Source: Portunus trituberculatus
Taxonomy: Eukaryota; Arthropoda; Malacostraca; Decapoda; Portunidae
Direction: 5' to 3'
Assembly (NCBI RefSeq): GCF_017591435.1
Contig: NC_059287.1
Coordinates: 8,857,501 to 8,921,500 of the forward strand
Length of the DNA stretch: 64,000 bases
How positions within the stretch are numbered: position 1 is the stretch's first letter; every line of letters starts with the position of its first letter. The notes under the pieces are model-generated. The model saw only the letters and a list, made by a program, of their open reading frames with translations. It was not told where the DNA came from and searched no databases. Positions 34,039-48,486 of this stretch are shown piece by piece. The translations under genes and the position numbers were made by a program.

Positions 34039-36934
34039 CTGAATACACCAAAATAACTCGTTTTTGACATATTTCATTTCCTTAGAAAAATAGTGTGTTT
34101 TGCCTACATTTCAGATTGTTGCTGCATAAAACGCTAAAATACACCAAAATAACCCATTTTTTTACATATTTCAGTTCTTTAGACAAATAATGTGTTTTGG
34201 TAGCATTTCTGTGTTGTTGAAAAAAGCTAAAAACTACTAAAATACTACATTTTTCTTGATATTACTTTGGAGTTTCTATATTAGCTTGTTTTCATCAATT
34301 TTATCATTTAAAAGCAAAACAATATAAAATGACGAATAAGCAAAATTTTTAAACGAGAAATTTTTTTTTTCATAAAACACCTTAAAAACACATCAATAAG
34401 ACGTTTTAATAAATCTAGTGTTTTATCTGCATTTCTGAGTTTGGTGCATAAAACACTGGAATACACGAAAATAACCCATATTTGACATATATAAGTTCCC
34501 TAGAGAAATAGTTTGTTTTGCCTTCATTTCTGAGTTTTGGTGCATGAATCGCTGGAATAAACCAAAATAACCCTTTTTTGACATATTTCAGTTCCTTAGC
34601 CAAATAGTGTATTTTGCCTGCAATTCTGAGTTTTGTTGCAAAAATTGCCTGAATACACCAAAATAACTCGTTTATGAGATATTTCATTTCCTTAGAAAAA
34701 TATTCTGTTTTGCTTGCATTTCAGAGTGTTGGTGCATAAAACGCTGAAATACACCAAAATAACCAATTTTTTACATATTTTAGTTCTTTAGACAAATAGT
34801 GTATTTTGATAGCATTTCTTTGTTGTGGTGGAAAAAAGCTAAAAACTACTAAAATACCACATTTTTCTCAATATTACTTTGGATTCTCTATATTAGCTTG
34901 TTTTCAGCAATTTTATAGTTTAAAAGCAAAACAAGGTTAAATGACGAATTAGTAAAATTTTCAATAAAGAGTTTTTTTTCATAAAACACCTTAAAAACTA
35001 ATAAATAAGTCGTTTTAACAAATCTTGTGTTTTTGCCTGCATTTCTGAGTTTGGTGCATAAAACTGCTGAAATAAAGGAAAATAACCCATTTTTGACATA
35101 TATCAGTTACTTAGACAAATATTGTGATTTGCCTGCAATTCTGAGTTTTGTTGCAAAAAAAAAAAAAAAACGCCTGAATACACCTAAATAACTCGTTTTT
35201 GATATATTTCATTTCCTCAGAAAAATAGTGTGTTTTGGCTGCATATCAGTGTTGGTGGAAAAAACGCAGAAATACACCAAAATAAGTCATTTTTTACATA
35301 TTTCAGATCTTTAGACAAATAATGTGTCTTGGTAGCATTTCTGTGTTCTTGAAAAAAGCTAAAAAGTACTAAAATAAAAATATTTTCTTGATATTACTTT
35401 GGATTCTCTATATTAGCTTGTTTTCATCAATTTTATCGTGTAAAAGTAAAACAATATAAAATGACGAATAAGCAAAATATTCAATTGAGATGGGTTTTTT
35501 TTTCATAAAAAACCTTAAAAAAACATCAATAAGACGTTTTAACAAATCTAGTGTTTTGCCTGCATTTCTGAGTTTGGTGCATAAAACGCTGGAATACACA
35601 AAAATAACCCTTTTTTGACATATTTTAGTTCTTTTGAGAAATAGTGTGTTTTGCCTTCATTTCTGAGTTTTGGTGCATAAAACGCTGGAATACACCAATA
35701 TAACCCATTTTTTGACATATTTCAGTTCCTTAGCCAAATAGTGTGTTTTACCTGCAATTCTGAGTTTTGTTGCAAAAATTGCCTGAATACACCAAAATAA
35801 CTCGTTTTTGACATATTTCATTTCCTTAGAAAAATAGTGTGTTTTGCTTGCATTTCAGAGTGTTGGTGCATAAAACGCTGAAATACACCAAAATAACCCA
35901 ATTTTTACATAATTCAGTTCTTTAGACAAATAGTGTATTTTGGTATCACCTTTGTTGTGGTGGTAAAAAGCTAAAAATTACTAAATACCATATTTTTCTT
36001 AATATTACTTTGGATTCTTTATATTATATTAGTTTGTTTTTATCAATTTTATCCATTAAAAGCAAAACAATTTAAAATGACGAATAAGCAAAATTTTCAA
36101 TCGAGATAGTTTATTTTTTTCATAAAACACCTTAAAAACACATTAATAAGACGTTTTAACAAATCTTGTGTTTTGCTTGCATTTCTGAGTTTGGTGCATA
36201 AAACGCTGAAATAAACGAAAATAACTCATTTTTAACATATATCAGTTACTTTGTGTTTTGCCTGCAATTCTGAGTTTTGGTGCATAAAAACGCTGGAATA
36301 TAGCAAAACAACCGCTTTTTGACATATTTCAGTTTCTTAGACAAATAGTGTGTTTTGCCTGCAATTCTGAGTTTTGTTGCAAGAAACGCCTGAATACACT
36401 AAAATAACTCGTTTTTTTATTATTGACATATTTCATTTCCTTAGAAAAATAGTGTGTTTGGCTGCATATCAGTGTTGGTGCATAAAACGCTGAAATACAC
36501 CAAAATAACCCATTTTTTACATATTTCAGTTCTTTACACAAATAATATGTTTTGGTAGCATTTCTGTGTTGTTGTTGAAAAAGCTAAAAACTACTAAAAT
36601 ACCACATTTTTTTTATTTTACTTTGGATTCTCTATATTTGATTGTTTTAATGAATTTTATCATTTAAAAGTAAAACAATATAAAAGAAGAATAAGCAAAA
36701 TTTTCAATTCAGATAGTTTTTTTTTTTCATAAAACACCTTAAAAACACTTCAATAAGACGTTTTAACAAATCTAGTGCCTGCATTTCTGAGTTTGGTGCA
36801 TAAAACGCTGGAATACACGAAAATAGCCCATTTTTGACATATTTCAGTTCCCTAGAGAAATAGTGTGTTTTGCCTGCAATTCTGAGTTTTGTTACTAAAA
36901 TTGCCTGAATACACAAAAACAACTCGTTTATGAC

Positions 36935-37610
36935 ATTTCATTTCCTTAGAAAAATACTGTGTTTTACTTGCATTTCAGAGTGTTGGTGCATAAAACGCTG
37001 AAATACACCAAAATAACCCATTTCTGAGTTTGGTGCATAAAACGCTGGAATACACGAAAATAGCCCATTTTTTACATATTTCAGTTCCCTAGAGAAATAG
37101 TGTGTTTTGCCTTCATTTCTGAGTTTTATTGCAAAGAACGCTGGAATACACCAAAATAACTCCTTTTTGACATATTTCAGTTCCTTAGCCAAATAGTGTG
37201 TTTTGGCTGCAATTCTGAGTTTTGTTACTAAAATTGCCTGAATACACCAAAACAACTCGTTTATGACATTTCATTTCCTTAGAAAAATAGTGTGTTTTAC
37301 TTGCATTTCAGAGTGTTGGTGCATAAAACGCTGAAATACACCAAAATAACCCATTTCTGAGTTTGGTGCATAAAACGCTGGAATACACGAAAATAGCCCA
37401 TTTTTTACATATTTCAGTTCCCTAGAGAAATAGTGTGTTTTGCCTTCATTTCTGAGTTTTATTGCAAAGAACGCTGGAATACACCAAAATAACTCCTTTT
37501 TGACATATTTCAGTTCCTTAGCCAAATAGTGTGTTTTGGCTGCAATTCTGAGTTTTGTTACTAAAATTGCCTGAATACACCAAAACAACTCGTTTATGAC
37601 ATTTCATTTC
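36935..37610 (-). repeat. 333-bp tandem duplication of modules only
   Basis: Two almost identical 333-bp units start at 36,935 and 37,268, and a third begins at 37,601 before diverging. The unit holds about three and a half 96-bp-type modules and no AT-rich spacer. Near-identity shows a recent unequal exchange. Confidence 0.92.
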
Positions 37611-40600
37611 CTTAGAAAAATAGTGTGTTTTACTTGCATTTCAGAGTGTTGGTGGATAAAACGCTGAAATATACCAAAATAACCCTTTTTTTTTTTTTTT
37701 ACATATTTCAGTTCTTTAGACAAATAGCGTATTTTGGTAGCATTTCTTTGTTGTGGTGGAAAAAAGCTAAAAACTTCTAAAATGCCACATTTTTCTTAAT
37801 ATTACTTTGGATTGTCATCAATTTTATCGTTTAAAAGCAAAACAAGGTAAAATGACGAATTAGCAAAATTTTCAATCGAGATAGTTTAAAAAAAAAAACA
37901 CCTTAAAAACAAATAAATAAGTCGTTTTAACAAATATATTTAACAAATGCATTTCTAAGTTTTGTGCATAAAACTGCTGGAATACGCGAAAATAACCCAT
38001 TTTTGACATATATCAGTTACTTAGACAAATATAGTGTTTTGCCTGCAATTCTGAGTTTTGTTGCATAAAACGCTGGAATACTTAAAAATAACTCCTTTTT
38101 GACATAGTTCAGTTACTTAGACAAATAGTGTTTTGCCTGTAATTCTGAGTTTTGTTGCAAAAAACGCCTGAATACACCTAAATAACTCGTTTATGACATA
38201 TTTCATTTCCTCAGAAAAATAGTGTGTTTTGCCTGCATATCAGAGTGTTGGTGCAAAAAACGCTGAAATACACCAAAATAACTCATTTTTTCATATTTCA
38301 GATCTTTAGACAAATAATGTGTCTTGGTAGCATTTCTGTGTTGTTCTTCAAAAAACCTAAAATCTACTAAAATAAAACATTTTTCTTAATTTTACTTTGG
38401 ATTCTCTATATTAGCTTGTTTTCATCAATTTTATCGTTTAAAAGTAAAACATTATAAAATGTCGAATAAGCAAAATATTCAATTGAGATGGGTTTTTTTT
38501 CATAAAACACGTTAAAAAAACATAAATAATACGTTTTAACATATCTAGTGTTTTGCCTGCATTTCTGAGTTTGGTTCATAAAACTCTGGAATAAATGAAA
38601 ATAACACTTTTTTTGTCATATTTTAGTTCTCATGAGAAATAGTGTGTTTTGCCTTCATTTCTGAGTTTTGGTGCATAAAACGCTGGAATACATCAATATA
38701 ACCCCTTTTTGACATATTTCAGTTCCTTAGCCAAATAGTGTGTTTTACCTGCAATTCTGAGTTTTGTTGCAAAAATTGCCTGAATACACCAAAATAACTC
38801 GTTTTTGACATATTTCATTTCCTTAGAAAAATAGTGTGTCTTGCTTGCATTTCAGAGTGTTGGTGCATAAAGCGCTGAAATACACCAAAATAACCCAATT
38901 TTTACATATTTCAGTTCTTTAGACAAATAGTGTATTTTGGTATCATACCTTTGTTTTGGTGGAAAAAAGTTAAAAATTACTAAAATACCACATTTTTCTT
39001 AATATTACTTTGGATTCTCTATATTATATTAGCTTGTTTTCATCAATTTTATCCTTTAAAAGCAAAACAATTTAAAATGACGAATAAGCAAAATTTTCAA
39101 TCGAGATAGTTTATTTTTTTCATAAAACACCTAAAAAACACATCAATAAGATGTTTTAACAAATCTTGTGTTTTGCCTGCATTTCTGAGTTTGGTGCATA
39201 AAACGCTGGAATAAACAAAAATAACTCATTTTTAACATATATCAATTACTTAGACAAGCATTGTGTTTTGCCTGCATTTCTGAGTTTTGGTGCATAAAAA
39301 ACGCTGGAATACACCAAAACAACCGCTTTTTGACATATTTCAGTTTCTTAGACAAATAGTGTGTTTTGCCTGCAATTCTGAGTTTTGTTGCAAGAAACGC
39401 CTGAATACAGCAAAATAACTCGTTTTTGACATATTTCATTTCTTTAGAAAAATAGTGTGTTTTGCCTGCATTTCAGAGTGTTGGTGCATAAAACGCTGAA
39501 ATACACCAAAATAACCCATTTTTACATATTTCAGTTCTTTAGACAAATAGTGTGTTTTGGTAGCATTTTGTGTTGTGGAAAAAGCTAAAACTACTAAAAT
39601 ACCACATTTTTCTTAATTTTACTTTGGATTCTCTATATATTAGCTTGTTTTCATCAATTTTATCGTTTAAAAGCAAAACAATATAAAATGACGAATAAGC
39701 AAAATTTTCAATTGAGATAGTTTTTTTCATAAAACACCTTAAAACACTTCAATAAGACGTTTTAACAAATCTAGTGTTTTACCTGCATTTCTGAGTTTGG
39801 TGCATAAAACGCTGGAATACACGAAAATAACCCATTTTTGACATATTTCAGTTCCTTAGACAAATAGTGTGTTTTGCCTGCATTTCTGAGTTTTGGTGCA
39901 TAAAACGCTGGAATACACCAAAATAACTCGTTTTGACATATTTCAGTTCCTTAGACAAATAATAACTCAGCATAATTTCTGAGTTTGGTGCATAAAACGC
40001 AAAATAAAAACATAAATACACACGTTTTCAAAAACATATATTTCAGTTCCTTAGACAAATAGTGTGTTTTGCCTGCATTTCTGAGTTTTGGTGCATAAAA
40101 CGCTGGAATACACCAAAATAACCCCTTTTTGACATATTTCAGTTCCTTAGACAAATAGTGTGTTTTGCCTGCAATTCTGAGTTTTGTTGCATAAAACGCC
40201 TGAATACACCAAAATAACTCGTTTTTGACATATTTCATTTCCTTAGAAAAATAGTGTGTTTTGCCTGCATTTCAGAGTTTGGTGCATAAAACGCTGAAAT
40301 ACACCAAAATAACCCATTTTTACATATTTCAGTTCCTTAGACAAATAGTGTGTTTTGGTAGCATTTCTGTGTTTTGGTGGAAAAAGCTAAAACTACTAAA
40401 ATACCACATTTTTCTTAATTTTACTTTGGATTCTCTATACTAGCTTGTTTTCATCAATTTTATCGTTTAAAAGCAAAACAATATAAAATGACGAATAAGC
40501 AAAATTTTCAATCGAGATAGTTTTTTTTTCATAAAACACCTTAAAACACATCAATAAGACGTTTTAACAAATCTAGTGTTTTGCCTGCATTTCTGAGTTT

Positions 40601-43272
40601 GGTGCATAAAACGCTGGAATACACGAAAATAACCCATTTTTGACATATTTCAGTTACTTAGACAATATTGTGTTTTGCCTGCATTTCTGAGTTTTGGTGC
40701 ATAAAACGCTGGAATACACCAAAATAACTCCTTTTGACATATTTCAGTTCCTTAGACAAATAGTGTGTTTTGCCTGCAATTCTGAGTTTTGTTGCATAAA
40801 ACGCTGAATACACCAAAATAACTCGTTTTTGACATATTTCATTTCCTTAGAAAAATAGTGTGTTTTGCCTGCATTTCAGAGTTTTGTGCATAAAACGCTG
40901 AAATACACCAAAATAACCCATTTTTTACATATTTCAGTTCCTTAGACAAATAGTGTGTTTTGGTAGCATTTCTGTGTTGTTGAAAAAGCTAAAACTACTA
41001 AAATACCACATTTTTTTTTATTTTACTTTGGATTCTCTATATTAGATTGTTTTCATCAATTTTATCGCAAAATTTTTTGAGAAGTTTTTTTCATAAAACA
41101 CCTTAAAAAACAATAAGACGTTTTAAAATGACTGAATAAGCACACGAAAATAATTTTCAATCGAGATAGTGTGTTTTTTTCATAAAACACCTTACACCAA
41201 AACAACATGAATAAGACGTTTTAACAAATTTAGTGTTTTTGCCTGCATTTCTGAGTTTGGTGCATAAAACGCTGGAATACACGAAAATAACCCATTTTGA
41301 CATATTTCAGTTCCCTAGAGAAATAGTGTGTTTTGCCTGCATTTCTGAGTTTTATTGCATAAAACGCTGGAATACACCAAAATAACTCCTTTTGACATAT
41401 TTCAGTTCCTTAGACAAATAGTGTGTTTTGGCTGCAATTCTGAGTTTTGTTACATAAAACGCTGAATACACCAAAACAACTCGTTTTTGACATATTTCAT
41501 TTCCTTAGAAAAATAGTGTGTTTTGCCTGCATTTCAGAGTGTTGGTGCATAAAACGCTGAAATATACCAAAATAACCCTTTTTTTTTTTACATATTTCAG
41601 TTCTTTAGACAAATAGCGTATTTTGGTAGCATTTCTTTGTTGTGGTGGAAAAAAGCTAAAAACTACTAAAATGCCACATTTTTCTTAATATTACTTTGGA
41701 TTCTCATCAATTTTATCGTTTAAAAGCAAAACAAGGTAAAATGACGAATTAGCAAAATTTTCAATCGAGATAGTTTTTTTTTCCAAAAAACACCTTAAAA
41801 ACAAATAAATAAGTCGTTTTAACAAATATAGTGTTTTTGCCTGCATTTCTGAGTTTTGTGCATAAAACTGCTGGAATAAGCGAAAATAACCCATTTTTGA
41901 CATATATCAGTTACTTAGACAAATATTGTGTTTTGCCTGCAATTCTGAGTTTTGTTGCATAAAACGCTGGAATACACCAAAATAACCCTTTTTTTTGACA
42001 TATTTCAGTTTGCATTTCTGAGTTTTGTTGCATAAAACGCTGGAATACTAAAAAATAACTCCTTTTTGACATAGTTCAGTTACTTAGACAATTAGTGTTT
42101 TGCCTGCAATTCTGAGTTTTGTTGCTTTTGACTTAGACAAATAGTGTGTTTTGCCTGCAATTCTGAGTTTTGTTGCAAAAAACGCCTGAATACACCTAAA
42201 TAACTCGTTTTTGACATATTTCATTTCCTCAGAAAAATAGTGTGTTTTGCCTGCATATCAGCGTTGGTGCAAAAAACGCTGAAATACACCAAAATAACTC
42301 ATTTTTTCATATTTCAGATATTTAGACAAATAATGTGTCTTGGTAGCATTTCTGTGTTGTTCTTGAAAAAACCTAAAAACTACTAAAATAAAACATTTTT
42401 CTTGATATTACTTTGGATTCTCTATATTAGCTTGTTTCCATCAATTTTATCGTTTAAAAGTAAAACATTATAAAATGTCGAATAAGCAAAATATTCAATT
42501 GAGATGGTTTTTTTTTTCATAAAACACGTTAAAAAAAACATAAATAAGACGTTTTGCTTGCATTTCTGAGTTTGGTTCATAAAACTCTGGAATAAATGAA
42601 AATAACACTTTTTTTTGTCATAGTTTAGTTCTTATGAGAAATAGTGTGTTTTGCCTTCATTTCTGAGTTTTGGTGCATAAAACGCTGGAATACACCTTTT
42701 TGACATATTTCAGTTCCTTAGCCAAATAGTGTGTTTTACCTGCAATTCTGAGTTTTGTTGCAAAAATTGCCTGAATACACCAAAATAACTCGTTTTTGAC
42801 ATATTTAATTTCCTTAGAAAAATAGTGTGTCTTGCTTGCATTTCAGAGTGTTGGTGCATAAAACGCTGAAATACACCAAAATAACCCAATTTTTACATAT
42901 TTCAGTTCTTTAGACAAATAGTGTATTTTGGTATCATACCTTTGTTTTGTTGGAAAAAAGCTAAAAATTACTAAAATACCACATTTTTCTTAATATTACT
43001 TTGGATTCTCTATATTATATTAGCTTGTTTTCATCAATTTTATCCTTTAAAAGCAAAACAATTTAAAATGACGAATAAGCAAAATTTTCAATCGAGATTT
43101 CAGTTCCATAGATAAATAGTGTGTTTTGCCTTCATTTCTGAGTTTTTGTGCATAAAACGCTGGAATACACCAAAATAATCCCTTTTTGACATATTTCAGT
43201 TCCTTAGCCAAATAGTGTGTTTTGCCTGCAATTCTGAGTTTTGTTAGTAAAATTCCATGAATACACCAAAAT

Positions 43273-46200
43273 AACCCATTTTTTTCATATATCAGTTCTT
43301 TACACAAATAATGTGTTTTGGTAGCATTTGTGTGTTGTTGTTGAAAAAAGCTAAAAACTACTAAAATACCACATTTTTCATATTACTTAGGATTCTCTAT
43401 ATTATCTTGTTTTTATCAATTTTATTGTTTAAAAGCAAAACAAGGTAAAATGTCGAATTAGCAAAATTTCAATCGAGATAGTTTTTTTTTTTTATATAAA
43501 ACACCTTAAAAACAAATAAATAAGTCGTTTTAACAAATCTAGTGTTTTTGCCTGCATTTCTGAGTTTGGTGCATAAAACGCTGGAATATACGAAAATAAC
43601 CCATTTTTGACATATATCAGTTAATTAGACAAATATTGTGTTTTGCCTGCAATTCTGAGTTTTGTTGCAAAAAACGCCTGAATACACCTAAATAACTCGT
43701 TTTTGACATATTTAATTTCCTTAGAAAAATAGTGTGTTTTGCGTGCATATAAGAGTGTTGGTGCAAAAAACTCTGAAATACACCAAAATAACTCATTTTT
43801 TACATATTTCAGATCTTTAGATAAATAATGTGACTTGGTAGCATTTCTGTGTTGTTCATGAAAAAATCTAAAAACTACTAAAATAAAACATTTTTCTTGA
43901 TATTACTTTGGATTCTCTATATTAGCTTGTTTTCATCAATTTTATCATTTAAAAGCAAAACAATATAAAATGACGAATAAGCAAAATATTCAATTGAGAT
44001 GGGGTTTTTTTCAAAAAACACCTTAAAAACACATCAATAAGACGTTTTAACAAATCTAATGTTTTGCCTGCATTTCTGAGTTTGGTGCATAAAAAGCTGA
44101 AATACACAAAAATAACCCTTTTTGACATATTTTAGTTCCCTAGAGAAATAGTGTTTTTTGCCTTCATTTCTGAATTTTGGTTCATAAAACGCTGGAATAC
44201 ACCAAAATAACCTCTTTTTGACATATTTCAGTTCCTTAGCCAAATAGTGTGTTTTGCCTGAATTCTGAGTTTTTTTGCAAAAATTGCCAGAATACACCAA
44301 AATAACTCGTTTTTGACATATTTCATTTTCTTAGAAAAATAGTTTGTTTTGCTTACATTTCAAAGTGTTGGTGTATATAACGTTGAAATACACCAAAATA
44401 ACCCATTTTTTACATATTTTAGTTCTTTACACAAAAAGTGTATTATTGTATCATTTCTTTGTTGTGGTGGAAAAAAGCTAAAAACTACTAAAATACCTCA
44501 TTTTTCTTAATATGACTTTGGATTCTCTATATTATATTAGCTTGTTTTCATAAATTTTATCCTTTAAAAGCAAAACAATGTAAAATGACGAATAAGCAAA
44601 ATTTTCAATAGAGATAATTTTTTTTTTCATAAAACACCTTAAAAACACATCAATAAGACGTTTTAACAAATCTGCGTTTCTGAGTATTATGCATAAAACG
44701 CTGGAATACACGAAAATAACCCATTTTTTAACATATATCAGTTACTTAGACAAGTATTGTGTTTTGCCTGCAATTCTGAGTTTTGGTGCATAAAAACGCT
44801 GGAATACACCAAAACAACCCCTTTTTGACATATTTCAGTTCCTTATACAAATAGTGTGTTTTGCCTGTAATTCTGAGTTTTGTTGTAAAAAACGCCTGAA
44901 TATACCAAAATAACTCGTTTTTGACATATTTCATTTCCTTAGAAAAATAGTGTGTTTGCCTGCGTATCAGAGTGTTGGTGCATAAAACTCTGAAATACAC
45001 CAAAATAACCCATTTCTTTCATATATCAGTTCTTTACACAAATAATGTGTTTTGGTAGCATTTGTGTGTTGTTGTTGAAAAAAGCTAAAAACTACTAAAA
45101 TACCACATTTTTCATATTACTTAGGATTCTCTATATTATCTTGTTTTTATCAATTTTATTGTTTAAAAGCAAAACAAGGTAAAATGTCGAATTAGCAAAA
45201 TTTCAATCGAGATAGTTTTTTTTTTTTATAAAACACCTTAAAAACAAATAAATAAGTCGTTTTAACAAATCTAGTGTTTTTGCCTGCATTTCTGAGTTTG
45301 GTGCATAAAACGCTGGAATATACGAAAATAACCCATTTTTGACATATATCAGTTAATTAGACAAATATTGTGTTTTGCCTGCAATTCTGAGTCTTGTTGC
45401 AAAAAACGCCTGAATACACCTAAATAACTCGTTTTTGACATATTTAATTTCCTTACAAAAATAGTGTTTTGCGTGTGTTGGTGCAAAAAACTCTGAAATA
45501 CACCAAAATAACTCATTTTTTACATATTTCAGATCTTTAGATAAATAATGTGACTTGGTAGCATTTCTGTGTTGTTCATGAAAAAATCTAAAAACTACTA
45601 AAATAAAACATTTTTCTTGATATTACTTTGGATTCTCTATATTAGCTTGTTTTCATCAATTTTATCATTTAAAAGCAAAACAATATAAAATGACGAATAA
45701 GCAAAATATTCAATTGAGATGGTTTTTTTTTCAAAAAACACCTTAAAAACACATCAATAAGACGTTTTAACAAATCTAATGTTTTGCCTGCATTTCTGAG
45801 TTTGGTGCATAAAACGCTGAAATACACAAAAATAACCCTTTTTGACATATTTTAGTTCCCTAGAGAAATAGTGTTTTTTGCCTTCATTTCTGAATTTTTG
45901 TTCATAAAACGCTGGAATACACCAAAATAACCTCTTTTTGACATATTTCAGTTCCTTAGCCAAATAGTGTGTTTTGGCTGGAATTCTGAGTTTTTTTGCA
46001 AAAATTGCCAGAATACACCAAAATAACTCGTTTTTGACATATTTCATTTTCTTAGAAAAATAGTTTGTTTTGCTTACATTTCAAAGTGTTGGTGTATAAA
46101 ACGTTGAAATACACCAAAATAACCCATTTTTTACATATTTTAGTTCTTTACACAAATAGTGTATTATTGTATCATTTCTTTGATGTGGTGGAAAAAAGCT

Positions 46201-46746
46201 AAAAACTACTAAAATACCTCATTTTTCTTAATAAGACTTTGGATTCTCTATATTATATTAGCTTGTTTTCATAAATTTTATCCAAACAATGTAAAATGAC
46301 GAATAAGCAAAATTTTCAATCGAGATAATTTTTTTTTTTTCATAAAACACCTTAAAAACACATCAATAAGACGTTTTAACAAATCTGCGTTTCTGAGTTT
46401 GGTGCATAAAACACTGGAATACACGAAAATAATTCATTTTTTAACATATATCAGTTACTTAGACAAGTATTGTGTTTTGCCTGCAATTCTGAGTTTTGGT
46501 GCATAAAAACGCTGGAATACACCAAAACAACCCCTTTTTGACATATATCAGTTCCTTAGACAAATAGTGTGTTTTGCCTGTAATTCTGAGTTTTGTTGTA
46601 AAAAACGCCTGAATACACCAAAAGAACTCGTTTTTGACATATTTAATTTCCTTAGAAAAATAGTGTTTGCCTGCGTATCAGAGTGTTGGTGCATAAAACT
46701 GAAATACACCAAAATAACCCATTTTTTTTTCATATTTCAGTTCTTT
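43273..46746 (-). repeat. 1.73-kb segmental tandem duplication in the satellite
   Basis: The block starting with TTTACACAAATAATGTG at 43,299 recurs 1,734 bp later (45,033) and a third start occurs 1,711 bp after that (46,744). Unusual variants, such as TATTACTTAGGATTC and the TGTGACTTGG segment, are shared at the same offsets. The unit spans three spacer-module groups. Confidence 0.88.
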
Positions 46747-47890
46747 ACACAAATAATGTGTCTTGGTAGCATTTGTGTGTTGTTGAAAAAAGCTAAAATA
46801 CTAAAATACCACATTTTTTATATTTTACTTTGGATTTTCTATATTTGCTTGTTTTCATCAATTTTATCATTTAAAAGTAAAACAACATAAATGACGAATA
46901 AGCAAAATTTTCAATTGAGATAATTTTTTTTCGTAAAACACCTTAAAAACACTTCAATAAGACGTTTTAATAAATCTAGTGTTTTGCCTGCATTTGTGGG
47001 TTTGTTGCATAAAACGCTGGAGTACACGAAAATAGCCCATTTTTTACATATTCCCTATGGAATACACCAAAATAACCCTTTTTTGACATATTTCAGTTTC
47101 TTAGCCAAAAAGTGTGTTTTGCTTGCAATTCTGAGTTTTGTTACTAAAATTGCATGAATACACCAAAATAACTCGTTTATGACATATTTCATTTCCTTAG
47201 AAAAATAGTGTGTTTCCGTTGTTTAGACAAATAGTGTATTTTCGTAGCATTTCTTTGTTGTGGTGGAAAAAAGTTAAAAACTACTAAAATGCCACATTTT
47301 TCTTAATATTACTTTGGATTCTCTATATTAGCTTGTTTTCATTAATTTTATCGTTTAAAAGCAAAACAAGGTAAAATGACGAATTGGCAAAATTTTCAAA
47401 CAAGATAGTTTTTTTTTTCATAAAAAACCTTAAAATTTAACAAATAGATAACTCGTTTTAACAAATCTAGTGTTTTTGCCTGCATTTCTGAGTTTGGTGC
47501 ATAAAACGCTGGAATACACGAAAATAACCGATTTCTGACATATATCATTTACATAGACAAATATTGTGTTTTGCCTTCTTCAATTCTGAGTTTCGTTGCA
47601 TAAAACGTTGGAATAATCCAAAACAACCCCTTTTTGACAAGTTTTAGTTACTTAGACAGATAGTGTGTTTTGTCTGTAATTTTGAGTTTTGTTGTAAAAA
47701 ACGCCTGAATACACCAAAATAACTCGTTTTTGACATATTTAATTTCCTTAGAAAAATAGTGTGTTTAACTGCATATCAGAGTGTTTGTGCATAAAACTCT
47801 GAAATACACCAAAATAACCAATTTTTTACATATTTCAGTTCTTTACACAAATAATGTGTTTTGGTAGCATTTCTGTGTTGTTGTTGAAAA

Positions 47891-48486
47891 AAGCTTAAAA
47901 CTACTAAAAAAAACACTTTTAAAATTTTACTTTGGATTCTCTATATTTGCTTGTTTTTATAAAATTTATCATTTAAAAGTAAAACAACATAAAATGATGA
48001 ATAAGCAAAAATTTCAATTGAGATAGTTTTTTTTTCTCATAAAACACCTTAAAAACACTTCAATAAGACGTTTTAACAAATCTAGTGTTTTGCCTGCATT
48101 TCTGAGTTTGGTGCATAAAACGCTGGAGTACACGAAAATAGCCCATTTTTTTACATATTTCAGTTCCCTAGAGGTATTTCTCTAGGGAACTGAATTTTCT
48201 CTAGGGAACTGAAATATGTCAAAAATGGGCTATTTTCGTGTACTCCAGCGTTTTATATGCACCAAACTCAGAAATGCAGGCAAAACACTAGATTTGTTAA
48301 AACGTCTTATTGAAGTGTTTTTAAGGTGTTTTATGAGAAAAAAAAACTATCTCAATTGAAATTTTTGCTTATTCATCATTTTATGTTGTTTTACTTTTAA
48401 ATGATAAATTTTATAAAAACAAGCAAATATAGAGAATCCAAAGTAAAATTTTAAAAAATGTGTTTTTTTTTAGTAGTTTTAAGCTT
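47891..48486. repeat. Near-perfect satellite palindrome, arms of about 285 bp
   Basis: The left arm, 47,891-48,174, is repeated in reverse complement at about 48,200-48,486 with only a few differences. Between them a short stretch repeats CTCTAGGGAACTGAA twice (near 48,179 and 48,198). Outside the arms the minus orientation resumes on the right. Arm identity is much higher than between neighbouring units, so the inversion is recent or an assembly artefact. Confidence 0.9.

Larger units (their letters stand above)
34039..48174 (-). repeat. Satellite block III, irregular higher-order units
   Basis: Modules of 96 bp (consensus landmarks GGAATACACCAAAATAAC, TTTGACATATTTCAGTTCC, TTAGACAAATAGTGTG, TTTTGCCTGCAATTCTGAG, GCATAAAACGCT) alternate with an AT-rich spacer of about 200 bp. 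Spacers occur at irregular distances of roughly 500-1,150 bp. The block contains segmental duplications described separately (36,935-37,601; 43,273-46,746). Some stretches, for example 37,680-39,100 and 41,570-43,080, are close copies about 3.9-4.0 kb apart. No gene is present; stop-free stretches come from the module length. Confidence 0.93.
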
